From: Egaibacter danicus
GTDB lineage: Bacteria > Pseudomonadota > Gammaproteobacteria > Burkholderiales > Burkholderiaceae_C
Length of the DNA: 64,000 bases
Assembly (NCBI GenBank): GCA_016707075.1
Contig: JADJII010000008.1
Coordinates: forward strand, 62,001-126,000
Reading direction: 5' to 3'
Part shown: positions 25,331-32,876 of the stretch, piece by piece
Layout: each line of letters begins with the position of its first letter
Position numbering within the stretch: the stretch's first letter is position 1
Notes under the pieces: model-generated
Seen by the model: only the letters and a program-made list of their open reading frames with translations
Databases searched by the model: none
What the model was told of the DNA's origin: nothing
Program-made: the position numbers and the translations under genes

Positions 25331-25351
25331 TCAGAGGTCAGAGGTCAGAGG
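25331..25351. repeat. Tandem 7-bp repeat TCAGAGG x3 before the GntR gene
   Basis: Three exact tandem copies of TCAGAGG (CCTCTGA on the coding strand) begin 13 bp before the regulator start codon. Such short tandem arrays can change copy number by slippage and alter expression. Nothing else supports a function here. Confidence 0.55.
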
Positions 25352-25355
25352 AGTT

Positions 25356-25373
25356 GATGAATTGTGGTTCATC
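25356..25373. promoter_or_regulatory. Candidate GntR operator dyad
   Basis: GATGAA-N6-TTCATC, a perfect 6-bp inverted repeat 38 bp upstream of the regulator gene. Position and symmetry suit an operator for the encoded GntR protein, but FadR-type sites often read TGGTnnnACCA, so this is tentative. Confidence 0.35.
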
Positions 25374-25469
25374 TTGCGCTTCCAACAACTAGGGGAATCC
25401 CTCGGTATGGTGGGTCGCTTCGATCAATGACTTGTCGCCCGGTGGGGCATAGGCGCTGATTCGACTCAA

Positions 25470-25814
25470 TTACCTGTTCAGTCGCGTCTTCTTCGGCATC
25501 TGTTCACGCGGCATAGCACCACGAAATTTTTCGGTGATGACCGTCAGCTTCTCGCGAGCCTGCGCTTCGCCACACTGTTCAGACAGGAACGCCATCAAAT
25601 CTGTCCGCAGGTACCACAAGGTTTGGATACTGGTTGCATAAATGACCCTGTTCCACACAGGAGGACGCGTGGTCTGGCCTTTCAGCGCCTCCAACATGGA
25701 CGCAACCATGGCCACGCGAATGTCTTTGGTAAGGCTCTCCGCGTCGCTTTCACTCAGCCATCCACCCAACTGGCTCATCAGGCTGGACGTGAAGCGGGAA
25801 ATGGTCGCTTTCAT
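25470..25814 (-). CDS. Hypothetical protein, 114 residues
   Basis: No recognised domain. The protein is mostly helical with no signal peptide or membrane segment: ISRFTSSLMSQLGGWLSESD near the N-terminus, then LTKDIRVAMVASMLEALKG and TLWYLRTDLMAFLSEQCGEAQAR, ending in a basic KKTRLNR tail. It lies between the sialic regulator and a small XRE regulator, all on the minus strand, with about 100-150 bp gaps, so it is probably expressed alone. The ribosome site is weak. Confidence 0.55.
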   Translation of the reverse strand: MKATISRFTSSLMSQLGGWLSESDAESLTKDIRVAMVASMLEALKGQTTRPPVWNRVIYATSIQTLWYLRTDLMAFLSEQCGEAQAREKLTVITEKFRGAMPREQMPKKTRLNR

Positions 25815-25916
25815 GGTTTCATGACCTTGGTCTGACCTTGGTCATTGCTTGTTACATCTTGTAACTGTATCAGGCTAGCCTGCAAAATTCGGGCAAATAC
25901 AGGTAGTTCTTCACGC

Positions 25917-26201
25917 CTATCGAGCGGGTTTCTTCTGAACGTATCGAGGGCGATTCGGGCGAGCGTCAAATTCAGCTGCAAGCACTGCGAACAATGCAGC
26001 AGGGTTCAGTTCAAGAGCGCGTACCCAGGCGATAAATTCCACAACATCGAGGCGGCGGACACCCGATTCGACTTTAGACACGTGGGATTGATGTTTGCCT
26101 AATTTTTCAGCAAACTCCCTTTGCGAGAGCCCCGCAGCCAGCCGGGCAGCTATTAAATGGCGCTGCATGCTTCTATGAACGGGAAGGTTGATTGAGTTCA
26201 C
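25917..26201 (-). CDS. XRE-family helix-turn-helix regulator
   Basis: 94 residues from a GTG at 26201, or about 83 from the ATG at 26168 (MQRHLIAARLAAGLSQREF). Cro/C1-type HTH: AARLAAGLSQREFAEKLGKHQSHVSKVESG (about 18-47, split as LSQREFAEKLGK and QSHVSKVESG). A short basic tail (RPRYVQKKPAR) follows. Orphan small XRE proteins of this kind often regulate themselves or neighbours; none is obviously linked here. No toxin-antitoxin partner is beside it. Confidence 0.75.
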   Translation of the reverse strand: MNSINLPVHRSMQRHLIAARLAAGLSQREFAEKLGKHQSHVSKVESGVRRLDVVEFIAWVRALELNPAALFAVLAAEFDARPNRPRYVQKKPAR

Positions 26202-26308
26202 GGCAAAGGCAATTTGCAGAGCGGATAGACGGCGCCCAAAAATCAGTGACTGGACAGCCCTGGCTTCGGCATTTCAGCAGCTGGCAAAGCACTCCTTCCT
26301 GAATCGCT

Positions 26309-26638
26309 CTAGAGCTGGCCGTCAATCAACGCTGTCAACTGTGCCTTGGTAACTGATCCCACTTTGGTTGTCTTGAGCTCACCGCCCTTGAAAATCAAGA
26401 GAGTAGGAACGCCCCGAACACCTAGCTTGGCTGGAATCAAGCGGTTTTCGTCAACATTGATCTTGACGATCTTGAGCCTGCCGTCGTAGGTCATGGAAGC
26501 CTCGTCGAGCAATGGCGCAATGGCCTTGCAGGGGCCGCACCAGGTAGCCCAGCAGTCCAACAGAACAGGTTCACTGGACTGCAGGACGTCCACTTCAAAA
26601 GTGGCATCGGTGGTATTGGTGATCAGGACTGAGCTCAT
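26309..26638 (-). CDS. trxA: Thioredoxin
   Basis: 109 residues from the ATG at 26638, with CCGGAG upstream. Classic fold with WATWCGPCKAIAPLLDE (about 30-46, redox pair CGPC), KINVDENRLIPAKLGVRGVPTLLIFKGGE (cis-Pro in VRGVPT near 76). It is the usual size for a cytoplasmic thioredoxin, donating electrons to many reductases and to the peroxidase family. It is a single-gene unit between an XRE gene and a LysR gene, about 100 bp from either. Confidence 0.93.
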   Translation of the reverse strand: MSSVLITNTTDATFEVDVLQSSEPVLLDCWATWCGPCKAIAPLLDEASMTYDGRLKIVKINVDENRLIPAKLGVRGVPTLLIFKGGELKTTKVGSVTKAQLTALIDGQL

Positions 26639-26755
26639 GTTGACTCCGGTGGTGTTGGTTTGCAATTTTTGGGATTATTTCCCAAAATTCAGTTTGCCAC
26701 CCAACAATTACCTGGCCAATTTGTATCCGGGTGTTACACCAAATCCGGGTCGACG

Positions 26756-27658
26756 TCAGCCGTGAAGAGAAGTCTGATGTGCCGCGCGGTGCAAATGGGC
26801 GATGAAATGACGAATTGCAGGAGACACCGCAGAGTCACTTCGAATGATGGCCCCTACCGTCAGATCCAGCCCTCCTTCGATGACCGGTACAACAGAAATG
26901 AATGGCGCAGCCAATGGATGAACAGCGATTTGCCGCGGCATCAAAGCCAGCGTTTCGCCCGTCGAGACGATGGACAGCAGGGCCAATGTGGAATTGACCA
27001 GCGCGCCAACGGGCGGCGCCGGCATCCCGTGCGACTCGAACAGTGCCTTGGCATAACCTGAATCGGCCTTTGATCCTGTGTAAACCCATTTGGCCTTTAA
27101 AAGTTGCTTGAGCGAAGTAGCCTTGGCAAACTGGCCACCTTTGCGGGCAACGACGACCATACTGGTTGTCATCAGCGGCTCCGCCGCGAACTCACCTGAG
27201 ACCAAACCCGCCGGAATCCCGCCAATCGCAACATCAACTTCTCCCCGGCGCAGACGCTGCAACTGTGCGATGTAGAGTTCCTCACTGATCTTCAGGCGAA
27301 TATCGGGGAACTCTCCACCAAAAGTTCTCAGCGTTTCCGGTATCAGAAGCATGACCGCCAGAGGAACAGCGCCCACTGACAATTCCCCAGCCATGCGACC
27401 AGAAAGCTGGCTGATCTGGTCTACAGCAGAACCCAGTTCCCGCGTGACTTTGAGAGCGTGCTCATAGAGAACCTTGCCCTGAGCAGTTGGCAAGACACCT
27501 TGAGTCGTGCGTACCAGCATGCTTGCACCCAGCTCCACTTCCAGCTCGCGGACAATCTTGGTCATGGCTGGCTGGGACAGGCCCACCTGCCTGGCGGCGC
27601 CACGCAGGCTCCCCTCTTCTATGGCAGCGACCAGAACCTTGAGTGCAAGAAGTTTCAT
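26756..27658 (-). CDS. LysR-family transcriptional regulator
   Basis: 300 residues. N-terminal winged HTH: GSLRGAARQVGLSQPAMTKIVRELEVELG (about 16-44; GSLRGAARQVGLSQPAMTK is the recognition part). Substrate-binding domain from about 90 with GELSVGAVPLAV and VDVAIGGIPAG. It is divergent from a periplasmic binding protein gene and an aroE-like gene, which suggests control of uptake and use of a quinate/shikimate-like compound. A perfect FNR-type box lies between them. LysR proteins usually need a small-molecule coinducer, here unknown. Confidence 0.88.
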   Translation of the reverse strand: MKLLALKVLVAAIEEGSLRGAARQVGLSQPAMTKIVRELEVELGASMLVRTTQGVLPTAQGKVLYEHALKVTRELGSAVDQISQLSGRMAGELSVGAVPLAVMLLIPETLRTFGGEFPDIRLKISEELYIAQLQRLRRGEVDVAIGGIPAGLVSGEFAAEPLMTTSMVVVARKGGQFAKATSLKQLLKAKWVYTGSKADSGYAKALFESHGMPAPPVGALVNSTLALLSIVSTGETLALMPRQIAVHPLAAPFISVVPVIEGGLDLTVGAIIRSDSAVSPAIRHFIAHLHRAAHQTSLHG

Positions 27659-27747
27659 GAGGAATGATGATAACCAGGAGTTATCGCGCCAGCACTGAAG
27701 ACATCTTCACCAAAGTGAGCCCGCTACATAGACTCCGCGCAGCCGGT

Positions 27748-27761
27748 TTGATGTAGATCAA
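27748..27761. promoter_or_regulatory. Perfect FNR/Dnr-type box between LysR and periplasmic binding protein genes
   Basis: TTGAT-GTAG-ATCAA, all ten consensus positions. It lies 100 bp before the binding protein start and 90 bp before the LysR start. I could not find a matching -10 at the class II distance for the + strand gene; the minus-strand TATGTA at 27725-27730 is 5 bp off. It could mark anaerobic repression or activation of either gene. Confidence 0.65.
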
Positions 27762-27861
27762 TCAAGGCAACGCCTGTGTGGCCTGCCTGCCCTGGACACA
27801 ACATTCCGAATGACTGGCCGTCGGGGGCCATACCCGAAATTTAACTACTAAAGGAGACAGC

Positions 27862-28998
27862 ATGAAAACACTTGGAAAATCTCTCATATTGGGCGCGATG
27901 CTGCTGGCAGGCGCATCCCAGGCGCAGACAGTGCGTATCAACGGTCTCGTCGAGCTCAGCGGCACCGGCGCCACCTCCGGTACCAACTTTGACAATGGCA
28001 TCAAACTGGCTGTCAGGGAAATCAATGCCGCTGGCGGCATTCTGGGCCGCAAGGTCGACTATGTTTCCTACGATACCCAGTCGCAGCCCGGCGTAGCCAA
28101 AGCGCTCGCACAAAAAGCTGTGGACGAAAACGCTTACGTCGTGATGGGACCTGTCTTCACCGGCTCCATCATGGTCAGCATGGCCGAGACACGACGTGCC
28201 GAAATCCCGAACTTCACGGGTGGTGAGGGTGCATCCATCACCCAGCAGGGCAATCCCTACATCTTCCGCACCTCATTCACGCAGGCCACTGCCATGCCGA
28301 AGATCGCCAACTACATTCGCGACGCGGTCAAGGCGAAGTCAGTCGATGTCATCTATGTGAACAACGACTTCGGCAAAGGCGGTCTGGACTTGATCAAGAA
28401 GGAACTGGAGTCACGCGGCATCAAGGTACCCAACACCATTTCGACTGAACCCGGTCAAATTGACTTCAGCTCCGCCGTGATCAAAGCCAAGCAATCCGGT
28501 AGCGATGCCGTCTTTGTTTACAGCAACGAAGAGGAATCAGCACGCGCATTGCGCGAGTTGCGCAAACAGGGTTACAGCAAGCCCATCATTGGCGAAACGG
28601 TGCTGACCAGCCAGAAAGTCATCGAATTGGCGGGTGAAGCAGCCAACGGTGCCGTAGCGCACGTGGGCCTGACCGCAGATGCGCCACAGCCACTGATCAA
28701 AAAATTCAGCGATTCATTCGTGGCGGAATACAAATCCAAATCCGACCACAACGGCCTGAAGGGATACAGCGGCATGTACATCGTGAAAGCTGTAACAGAA
28801 AAGATCGGCAAATTCGATTCCAAAGCTTTTGCAGCGGCCATGAAAGGCATCTCGCTCGCAGTCAAGGATCATCCTGGCATTCTGATGGACGTCAGCTTTG
28901 ATGCCAATGGCGACCTGGATCGCGAGAGCTACATGACCAAAGTGGAAAACGGGAAACAGGTTGTCAGCGCCATCCTGCCCCCCGTCAACCGCAAGTAA
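27862..28998 (+). CDS. ABC transporter periplasmic ligand-binding protein (branched-chain amino acid / LivK family)
   Basis: 378 residues with a perfect AAAGGAGACAGC ribosome site. Signal peptide (about 1-21, ASQAQT). Type I periplasmic binding fold with LSGTGATSGTNFDNGIKLAV (ligand site, about 32-51) and QPGVAKALAQKAVDE. Relatives bind amino acids, urea, or aromatic acids. No permease or ATPase genes follow, only an aroE-like gene, so it either uses a transporter elsewhere or senses a ligand. An FNR-type box precedes it. Confidence 0.85.
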   Translation: MKTLGKSLILGAMLLAGASQAQTVRINGLVELSGTGATSGTNFDNGIKLAVREINAAGGILGRKVDYVSYDTQSQPGVAKALAQKAVDENAYVVMGPVFTGSIMVSMAETRRAEIPNFTGGEGASITQQGNPYIFRTSFTQATAMPKIANYIRDAVKAKSVDVIYVNNDFGKGGLDLIKKELESRGIKVPNTISTEPGQIDFSSAVIKAKQSGSDAVFVYSNEEESARALRELRKQGYSKPIIGETVLTSQKVIELAGEAANGAVAHVGLTADAPQPLIKKFSDSFVAEYKSKSDHNGLKGYSGMYIVKAVTEKIGKFDSKAFAAAMKGISLAVKDHPGILMDVSFDANGDLDRESYMTKVENGKQVVSAILPPVNRK

Positions 28999-29011
28999 GG
29001 GCTGGGCAAAG

Positions 29012-29851
29012 ATGAGTCAGCACCCCTTCGGACTGGCCGGCGTCATGGGCTGGCCGGTGTCCCATTCACGATCGCCCAAGCTGCACAACTACTGGCTGCA
29101 GCTGCACGGCTTGCCGGGCTCCTATGTGCAACTGGCGGTGGCACCCGGCAAGCTGGAGGTTGCACTGCCAGGTCTGACAGCTCTGGGCTTTCGGGGCTGC
29201 AACGTGACCATTCCGCACAAGGTGGAAGCGATGCGGCTGATGGACGAAGTTGATGCCAACGCAAAGCGCATAGGTGCCATCAACACCATCGTGGTCCAGC
29301 CCGACGGCTCTTTGAAGGGGTTCAACAACGACGGTTTTGGCTACATCCAGAGCCTGATTGAAGCCAAGCCGGACTGGCGGGCCGACGCCGGGCCCATCAC
29401 GGTACTGGGAGCCGGGGGCGCGGCGCGGGCTGTTGTTCTGAGCCTGGCGGATCGTGGCGCAAAGGAGATCAGACTGATCAACCGTACCTTTGACAAGGCG
29501 CAGGCATTGGCAAAAGAGTTCGGCGGGCCGATCAGGGCCTTGCCCTGGAGCGAGCGCCACGAGGCTCTTGCTGATGTCGCGCTGCTGGTGAACACGACAA
29601 ATCAGGGTATGCACGGGAACCCGCCGCTGGACTTGAATCTCGATAGGCTGCCTCGCCATGCTTTTGTATCCGACACCATTTACGTCCCGCTGGAGACACC
29701 GTTGCTCTCAGCGGCGAGGCAGCGCGGCAATCAGACGGTGAATGGCTTGGGCATGCTGCTCAATCAGGCGCGGCCAGCGTTCCATGCATGGTTCGGCGTG
29801 ATGCCGGAGGTAACAGCAGAACTCCGTCGGGCCATCGAAGCGACTCTTTGA
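29012..29851 (+). CDS. aroE: Shikimate 5-dehydrogenase-family protein (AroE-like)
   Basis: 279 residues from the ATG at 29012. AroE landmarks: SHSRSPKLHNYWL (about 16-28), NVTIPHK (about 65-71, catalytic Lys), RIGAINTIV (about 87), GFNNDGFGY (about 104), the NADP-binding GAGGAARAVV (about 130) and INRTFDKA, and NTTNQGMHG (about 190). It reduces dehydroshikimate to shikimate, or oxidises quinate/shikimate if it is the degradative type. It starts 14 bp after the binding protein gene and so is probably co-expressed. Linked to a transporter protein and a LysR regulator, a catabolic role seems likelier than the housekeeping one. Confidence 0.88.
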   Translation: MSQHPFGLAGVMGWPVSHSRSPKLHNYWLQLHGLPGSYVQLAVAPGKLEVALPGLTALGFRGCNVTIPHKVEAMRLMDEVDANAKRIGAINTIVVQPDGSLKGFNNDGFGYIQSLIEAKPDWRADAGPITVLGAGGAARAVVLSLADRGAKEIRLINRTFDKAQALAKEFGGPIRALPWSERHEALADVALLVNTTNQGMHGNPPLDLNLDRLPRHAFVSDTIYVPLETPLLSAARQRGNQTVNGLGMLLNQARPAFHAWFGVMPEVTAELRRAIEATL

Positions 29852-29967
29852 AAATACGTGCAACAGCGATGGATCCGGCAGACAGGGAGAAGATTCTCTG
29901 GAACACGCCGAAGCGCCTTTCTGGATTCAACACGGACTGACCAGAATTCCCTTTTTACCGGTCCGGC

Positions 29968-29993
29968 CTTGAAACTTGGCCAAAAACCATTAT
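29968..29993 (+). promoter_or_regulatory. Sigma32-type heat-shock promoter of groESL
   Basis: CTTGAAA at 29968-29974 matches the -35 of sigma32 promoters, and AACCATTAT around 29985-29993 resembles the CCCCATnT -10, separated by about 12 bp. It lies immediately upstream of the CIRCE operator. Confidence 0.65.
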
Positions 29994-29995
29994 GA

Positions 29996-30022
29996 TTAGC
30001 ACTCTATGGCAATGAGTGCTAG
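29996..30022 (+). promoter_or_regulatory. CIRCE operator (HrcA site) for groESL
   Basis: TTAGCACTC at 29996-30004, 9-nt spacer, GAGTGCTAG at 30014-30022. This matches the CIRCE consensus TTAGCACTC-N9-GAGTGCTAA in 17 of 18 arm positions. HrcA bound here would repress the operon until heat shock. Confidence 0.93.
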
Positions 30023-30049
30023 CAGCATTCAAAACCTTAAGTTAATAAG

Positions 30050-30076
30050 CACCAACTTATACAGGTTGGTGTTTTT
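30050..30076 (+). other. Hairpin with T-tract in the groESL leader
   Basis: CACCAAC-N8-GTTGGTG followed by TTTTT, between the CIRCE operator and the groES start at 30115. The shape is that of an intrinsic terminator or attenuator, although the stem is only 7 bp and modest in GC. It would end or pause the groESL transcript before the first gene if active. Confidence 0.45.
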
Positions 30077-30114
30077 GATTTATCAACCCTGTTTCAAAAA
30101 CGCAAGGAGCTCCT

Positions 30115-30405
30115 ATGAAACTTCGTCCTCTCGCCGATCGTGTGATCGTCAAACGTGTGGAAAACGAAACCAAAACCGCCTCTGGCATCGTCATTCCTGA
30201 CAGTGCTGCCGAGAAGCCTGATCAAGGCGAAGTGCTGGCCGTAGGTCCCGGCAAGCGCAACGACAAGGGTGAACTGGCCGCATTGACCGTGAAGATCGGT
30301 GACCGCGTGCTGTTCGGCAAATACAGCGGCCAGACCGTCAAGGTTGACGGCGACGAGCTGTTGGTCATGAAAGAAGACGACCTGTTCGCAGTCGTCGAGA
30401 AGTAA
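30115..30405 (+). CDS. groES: Co-chaperonin GroES
   Basis: 96 residues, full length. Begins MKLRPLADRVIVKRVENE, with the mobile loop around TASGIVIPDSAAEKP (about 20-34) and a C-terminal LLVMKEDDLFAVVEK. It caps the GroEL ring during folding. GGAG ribosome site before ATG. It is first in the operon under a sigma32/CIRCE promoter. Confidence 0.98.
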   Translation: MKLRPLADRVIVKRVENETKTASGIVIPDSAAEKPDQGEVLAVGPGKRNDKGELAALTVKIGDRVLFGKYSGQTVKVDGDELLVMKEDDLFAVVEK

Positions 30406-30455
30406 TTTCTCAATCACTTCAAGCCTTATCAATCAACTGAATCTGGAGTCATAAC

Positions 30456-32114
30456 ATGGCAGCAAAAGACGTAATTTTCGGCGGCGAAGCCCGCGCACGC
30501 ATGGTCGAGGGTGTGAACATCCTGGCCAACGCCGTCAAGGTAACCCTGGGCCCTAAAGGCCGTAACGTGGTGCTGGAGCGCTCATTCGGCGCCCCTACAG
30601 TGACCAAAGACGGTGTGTCCGTCGCCAAGGAAATCGAACTCAAGGACAAGCTGCAAAACATGGGCGCGCAGATGGTCAAGGAAGTGGCTTCCAAGACTTC
30701 TGACATCGCTGGCGACGGCACCACCACCGCTACCGTGCTGGCCCAGTCGATCATCCGCGAAGGCATGAAGTATGTTGCCGCTGGCATGAACCCGATGGAC
30801 CTGAAGCGCGGTATCGACAAGGCGGTGCACGCCCTGGTTGCCGAGCTGAAGAAAGCTTCCAAAGCCACCACCACCTCCAAGGAAATCGCACAAGTTGGCT
30901 CCATCTCCGCCAACTCGGATGAGACCATTGGCAAGATCATTGCTGATGCGATGGACAAGGTCGGCAAAGAAGGCGTGATCACCGTTGAAGACGGCAAGTC
31001 ACTTGAGTCCGAGCTCGACGTGGTGGAAGGCATGCAGTTTGACCGTGGCTACCTGTCACCTTACTTCATCAACAACCCTGAAAAGCAAGCCGCTCTGCTG
31101 GACAATCCGTTTGTGCTGCTGTACGACAAGAAAATCAGCAACATCCGTGACCTGCTGCCGACGCTGGAATCCGTGGCAAAAGCTGGTCGTCCTCTGCTGA
31201 TCATTGCAGAAGACGTCGAAGGCGAAGCCTTGGCTACGCTGGTGGTCAACACCATTCGCGGCATCCTGAAGGTTGTGGCTGTGAAGGCTCCTGGCTTTGG
31301 CGACCGTCGCAAGGCCATGCTGGAAGACATCGCCATCCTGACGGGCGGCAAGGTCATCGCTGAAGAAGTGGGCATGTCGCTGGAAAAAGTGACTCTGGCT
31401 GATCTGGGCCAAGCCAAGCGCATCGAAGTGGGCAAGGAAAACACCATCATCATCGACGGCAACGGCGCTGCTGCTGACATCGAAGCCCGCGTCAAGCAAG
31501 TGCGCGTGCAAATCGAAGAAGCCACGTCCGACTACGACCGTGAAAAACTGCAAGAGCGCGTAGCCAAGCTGGCTGGCGGTGTTGCCGTGATCAAGGTTGG
31601 CGCTGCGACCGAAGTCGAAATGAAAGAGAAGAAAGCCCGCGTTGAAGACGCACTGCACGCAACCCGCGCTGCCGTGGAAGAAGGCATTGTGGCTGGTGGT
31701 GGCGTGGCTCTGCTGCGCGCCAAGCAGACTGCTGGCAAGATCAAGGGTGACAACACCGATCAGGACCATGGTATTGCTCTGGTGCTGAAGGCTATTGAAG
31801 CGCCTCTGCGCGAGATCGTGTACAACGCCGGTGGCGAAGCCTCCGTGGTGGTGAACGCTGTTTTGGCCGGCAAGGGCAACTACGGCTTCAACGCTGCCAA
31901 CGACACCTATGGCGACATGATCGAAATGGGTATCCTGGACCCCACCAAGGTGACCCGCACCGCACTGCAAAACGCAGCGTCTGTGGCCTCGCTGATGTTG
32001 ACGACCGAATGCATGGTTGCTGAAGCTCCGAAAGAAGAGTCAGCTGGCGGCATGGGCGGCATGGGTGGCGGCGACATGGGTGGCATGGGCGGTATGGGCG
32101 GTATGGGCATGTAA
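30456..32114 (+). CDS. groEL: Chaperonin GroEL
   Basis: 552 residues, full length, starting MAAKDVIFGGEARARM. Equatorial ATP site LGPKGRNVVLE and GDGTTTATVLAQ (about 30-96), apical domain with the substrate-binding face, AAVEEGIVAGGGVALL (about 405-420) and the Gly-Met repeat tail (GGMGGMGGGDMGGMGG, about 532-547). It folds proteins in ATP-driven cycles with GroES. A strong terminator follows at 32160. Confidence 0.98.
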   Translation: MAAKDVIFGGEARARMVEGVNILANAVKVTLGPKGRNVVLERSFGAPTVTKDGVSVAKEIELKDKLQNMGAQMVKEVASKTSDIAGDGTTTATVLAQSIIREGMKYVAAGMNPMDLKRGIDKAVHALVAELKKASKATTTSKEIAQVGSISANSDETIGKIIADAMDKVGKEGVITVEDGKSLESELDVVEGMQFDRGYLSPYFINNPEKQAALLDNPFVLLYDKKISNIRDLLPTLESVAKAGRPLLIIAEDVEGEALATLVVNTIRGILKVVAVKAPGFGDRRKAMLEDIAILTGGKVIAEEVGMSLEKVTLADLGQAKRIEVGKENTIIIDGNGAAADIEARVKQVRVQIEEATSDYDREKLQERVAKLAGGVAVIKVGAATEVEMKEKKARVEDALHATRAAVEEGIVAGGGVALLRAKQTAGKIKGDNTDQDHGIALVLKAIEAPLREIVYNAGGEASVVVNAVLAGKGNYGFNAANDTYGDMIEMGILDPTKVTRTALQNAASVASLMLTTECMVAEAPKEESAGGMGGMGGGDMGGMGGMGGMGM

Positions 32115-32131
32115 TTGCCTCTGCTGTACCG

Positions 32132-32197
32132 GAAGCCCTCGGGCTTCTCGCACACACACAAAACCCCGCAAGGCTAGCACCTTGCGGGGTTTTGTTT
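32132..32197 (+). terminator. Double hairpin terminator after groEL
   Basis: Two stems in succession. GAAGCCC-TC-GGGCTTC lies at 32132-32147. A stronger stem at 32160-32193 pairs AAAACCCCGCAAGG with CCTTGCGGGGTTTT around a 6-nt loop and runs into TTTTGTTTT. The second is a textbook rho-independent terminator and is nearly symmetric, so it may serve both strands. Confidence 0.88.
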
Positions 32198-32253
32198 TGC
32201 TATCTATTTAATAGCCTCTTGCGCATATTCCATAAGGTCTGGAGGCTTAAAAC
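32196..32253 (+). repeat. Dispersed ATAGC-type repeat, copy 3 (intergenic)
   Basis: Reads TTTTGCTATCTATTTAATAGC, then CTCTTGCGCATATTCCATAA, then GGTCTGGAGGCTTAAAA. It shares the GCTA-ATAGC-TTGCGCAT-GAGGGCTA order with the other copies. It sits between the groEL terminator and the end of the HAD gene. Confidence 0.75.
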
Positions 32254-32255
32254 CC

Positions 32256-32876
32256 TTAGAAATCGTATGATTTCAGGTCTGATTCCATTTGCGCGGTCGA
32301 TTCAAAATGTATACCGTGCCAGCCACGCTTTTTTGCTGCTTCCACATTCGATTTCAGGTCGTCAATGAACAAGGTGTGGCCGGGGTCGAGCAGATAACGG
32401 CTCTCAAGCAATTCGTAGATGGCGGGATCGGGTTTGATGAGTTTCACATCGCCTGAAAAGATCCCGCCGTCAAAATTCTTCAAGAAGGCGTGACGTTGCT
32501 CCAGCACCCGGGCGTACGGCATGGGCATGTTCGACAGGAAGTACAAGCGCAAATCGTCCTGCTGGCTTCGGCGATGTGTGAGCCGGTTCAGGACCGATAC
32601 CGTCTCCTCCACCGGCGTCAGTCGCTCCCCGATGTGAGCCACGAGGCCATGCAGTGGCGCGTGGGGCAGGTTCAGTCGCAACGAGGTGCGTTGCACCACG
32701 TCATCGATCTCCACGGTGCCCCGATCAAAGCTGTGCCAGTCTTCGTGGCCAAAGATGGCGTGGGCGAGATGTCGGGCTTCCTCCGCAGTAGGCGTCAACT
32801 CGGGAAAGGTGGATGCCACCAGTTGGGCAGGCTGCCAGTTGAACAGAACAACGCCAAAGTCGAATACAAGGTTCAT
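32256..32876 (-). CDS. HAD-superfamily hydrolase (YihX-like)
   Basis: 206 residues. HAD core: nucleophile motif MNLVFDFGVVLFNWQP at the N-terminus, where the usual DxD is DFGVV with Asp 5, cap domain, LYFLSNMPMPYARVL (motif II Ser, about 115), FSGDVKLIKPDPAIYELL (motif III Lys) and TLFIDDLKSNVEAAKKRGWHGI (motif IV acidic pair, about 172). YihX and related members dephosphorylate sugar phosphates such as glucose-1-phosphate. The start overlaps the YcaQ-like gene by 4 nt. Confidence 0.82.
   Translation of the reverse strand: MNLVFDFGVVLFNWQPAQLVASTFPELTPTAEEARHLAHAIFGHEDWHSFDRGTVEIDDVVQRTSLRLNLPHAPLHGLVAHIGERLTPVEETVSVLNRLTHRRSQQDDLRLYFLSNMPMPYARVLEQRHAFLKNFDGGIFSGDVKLIKPDPAIYELLESRYLLDPGHTLFIDDLKSNVEAAKKRGWHGIHFESTAQMESDLKSYDF

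Noticed and set aside
30075..30086. TTGAT-TT-ATCAA in the groES leader as an FNR box
   Set aside because: The half-sites match but the spacer is 2 nt, not 4, so an FNR/Dnr dimer would not fit.
31056..31970. Long minus-strand frame opposite groEL
   Set aside because: It is antisense to a highly conserved gene and has the His-rich composition typical of reverse frames.
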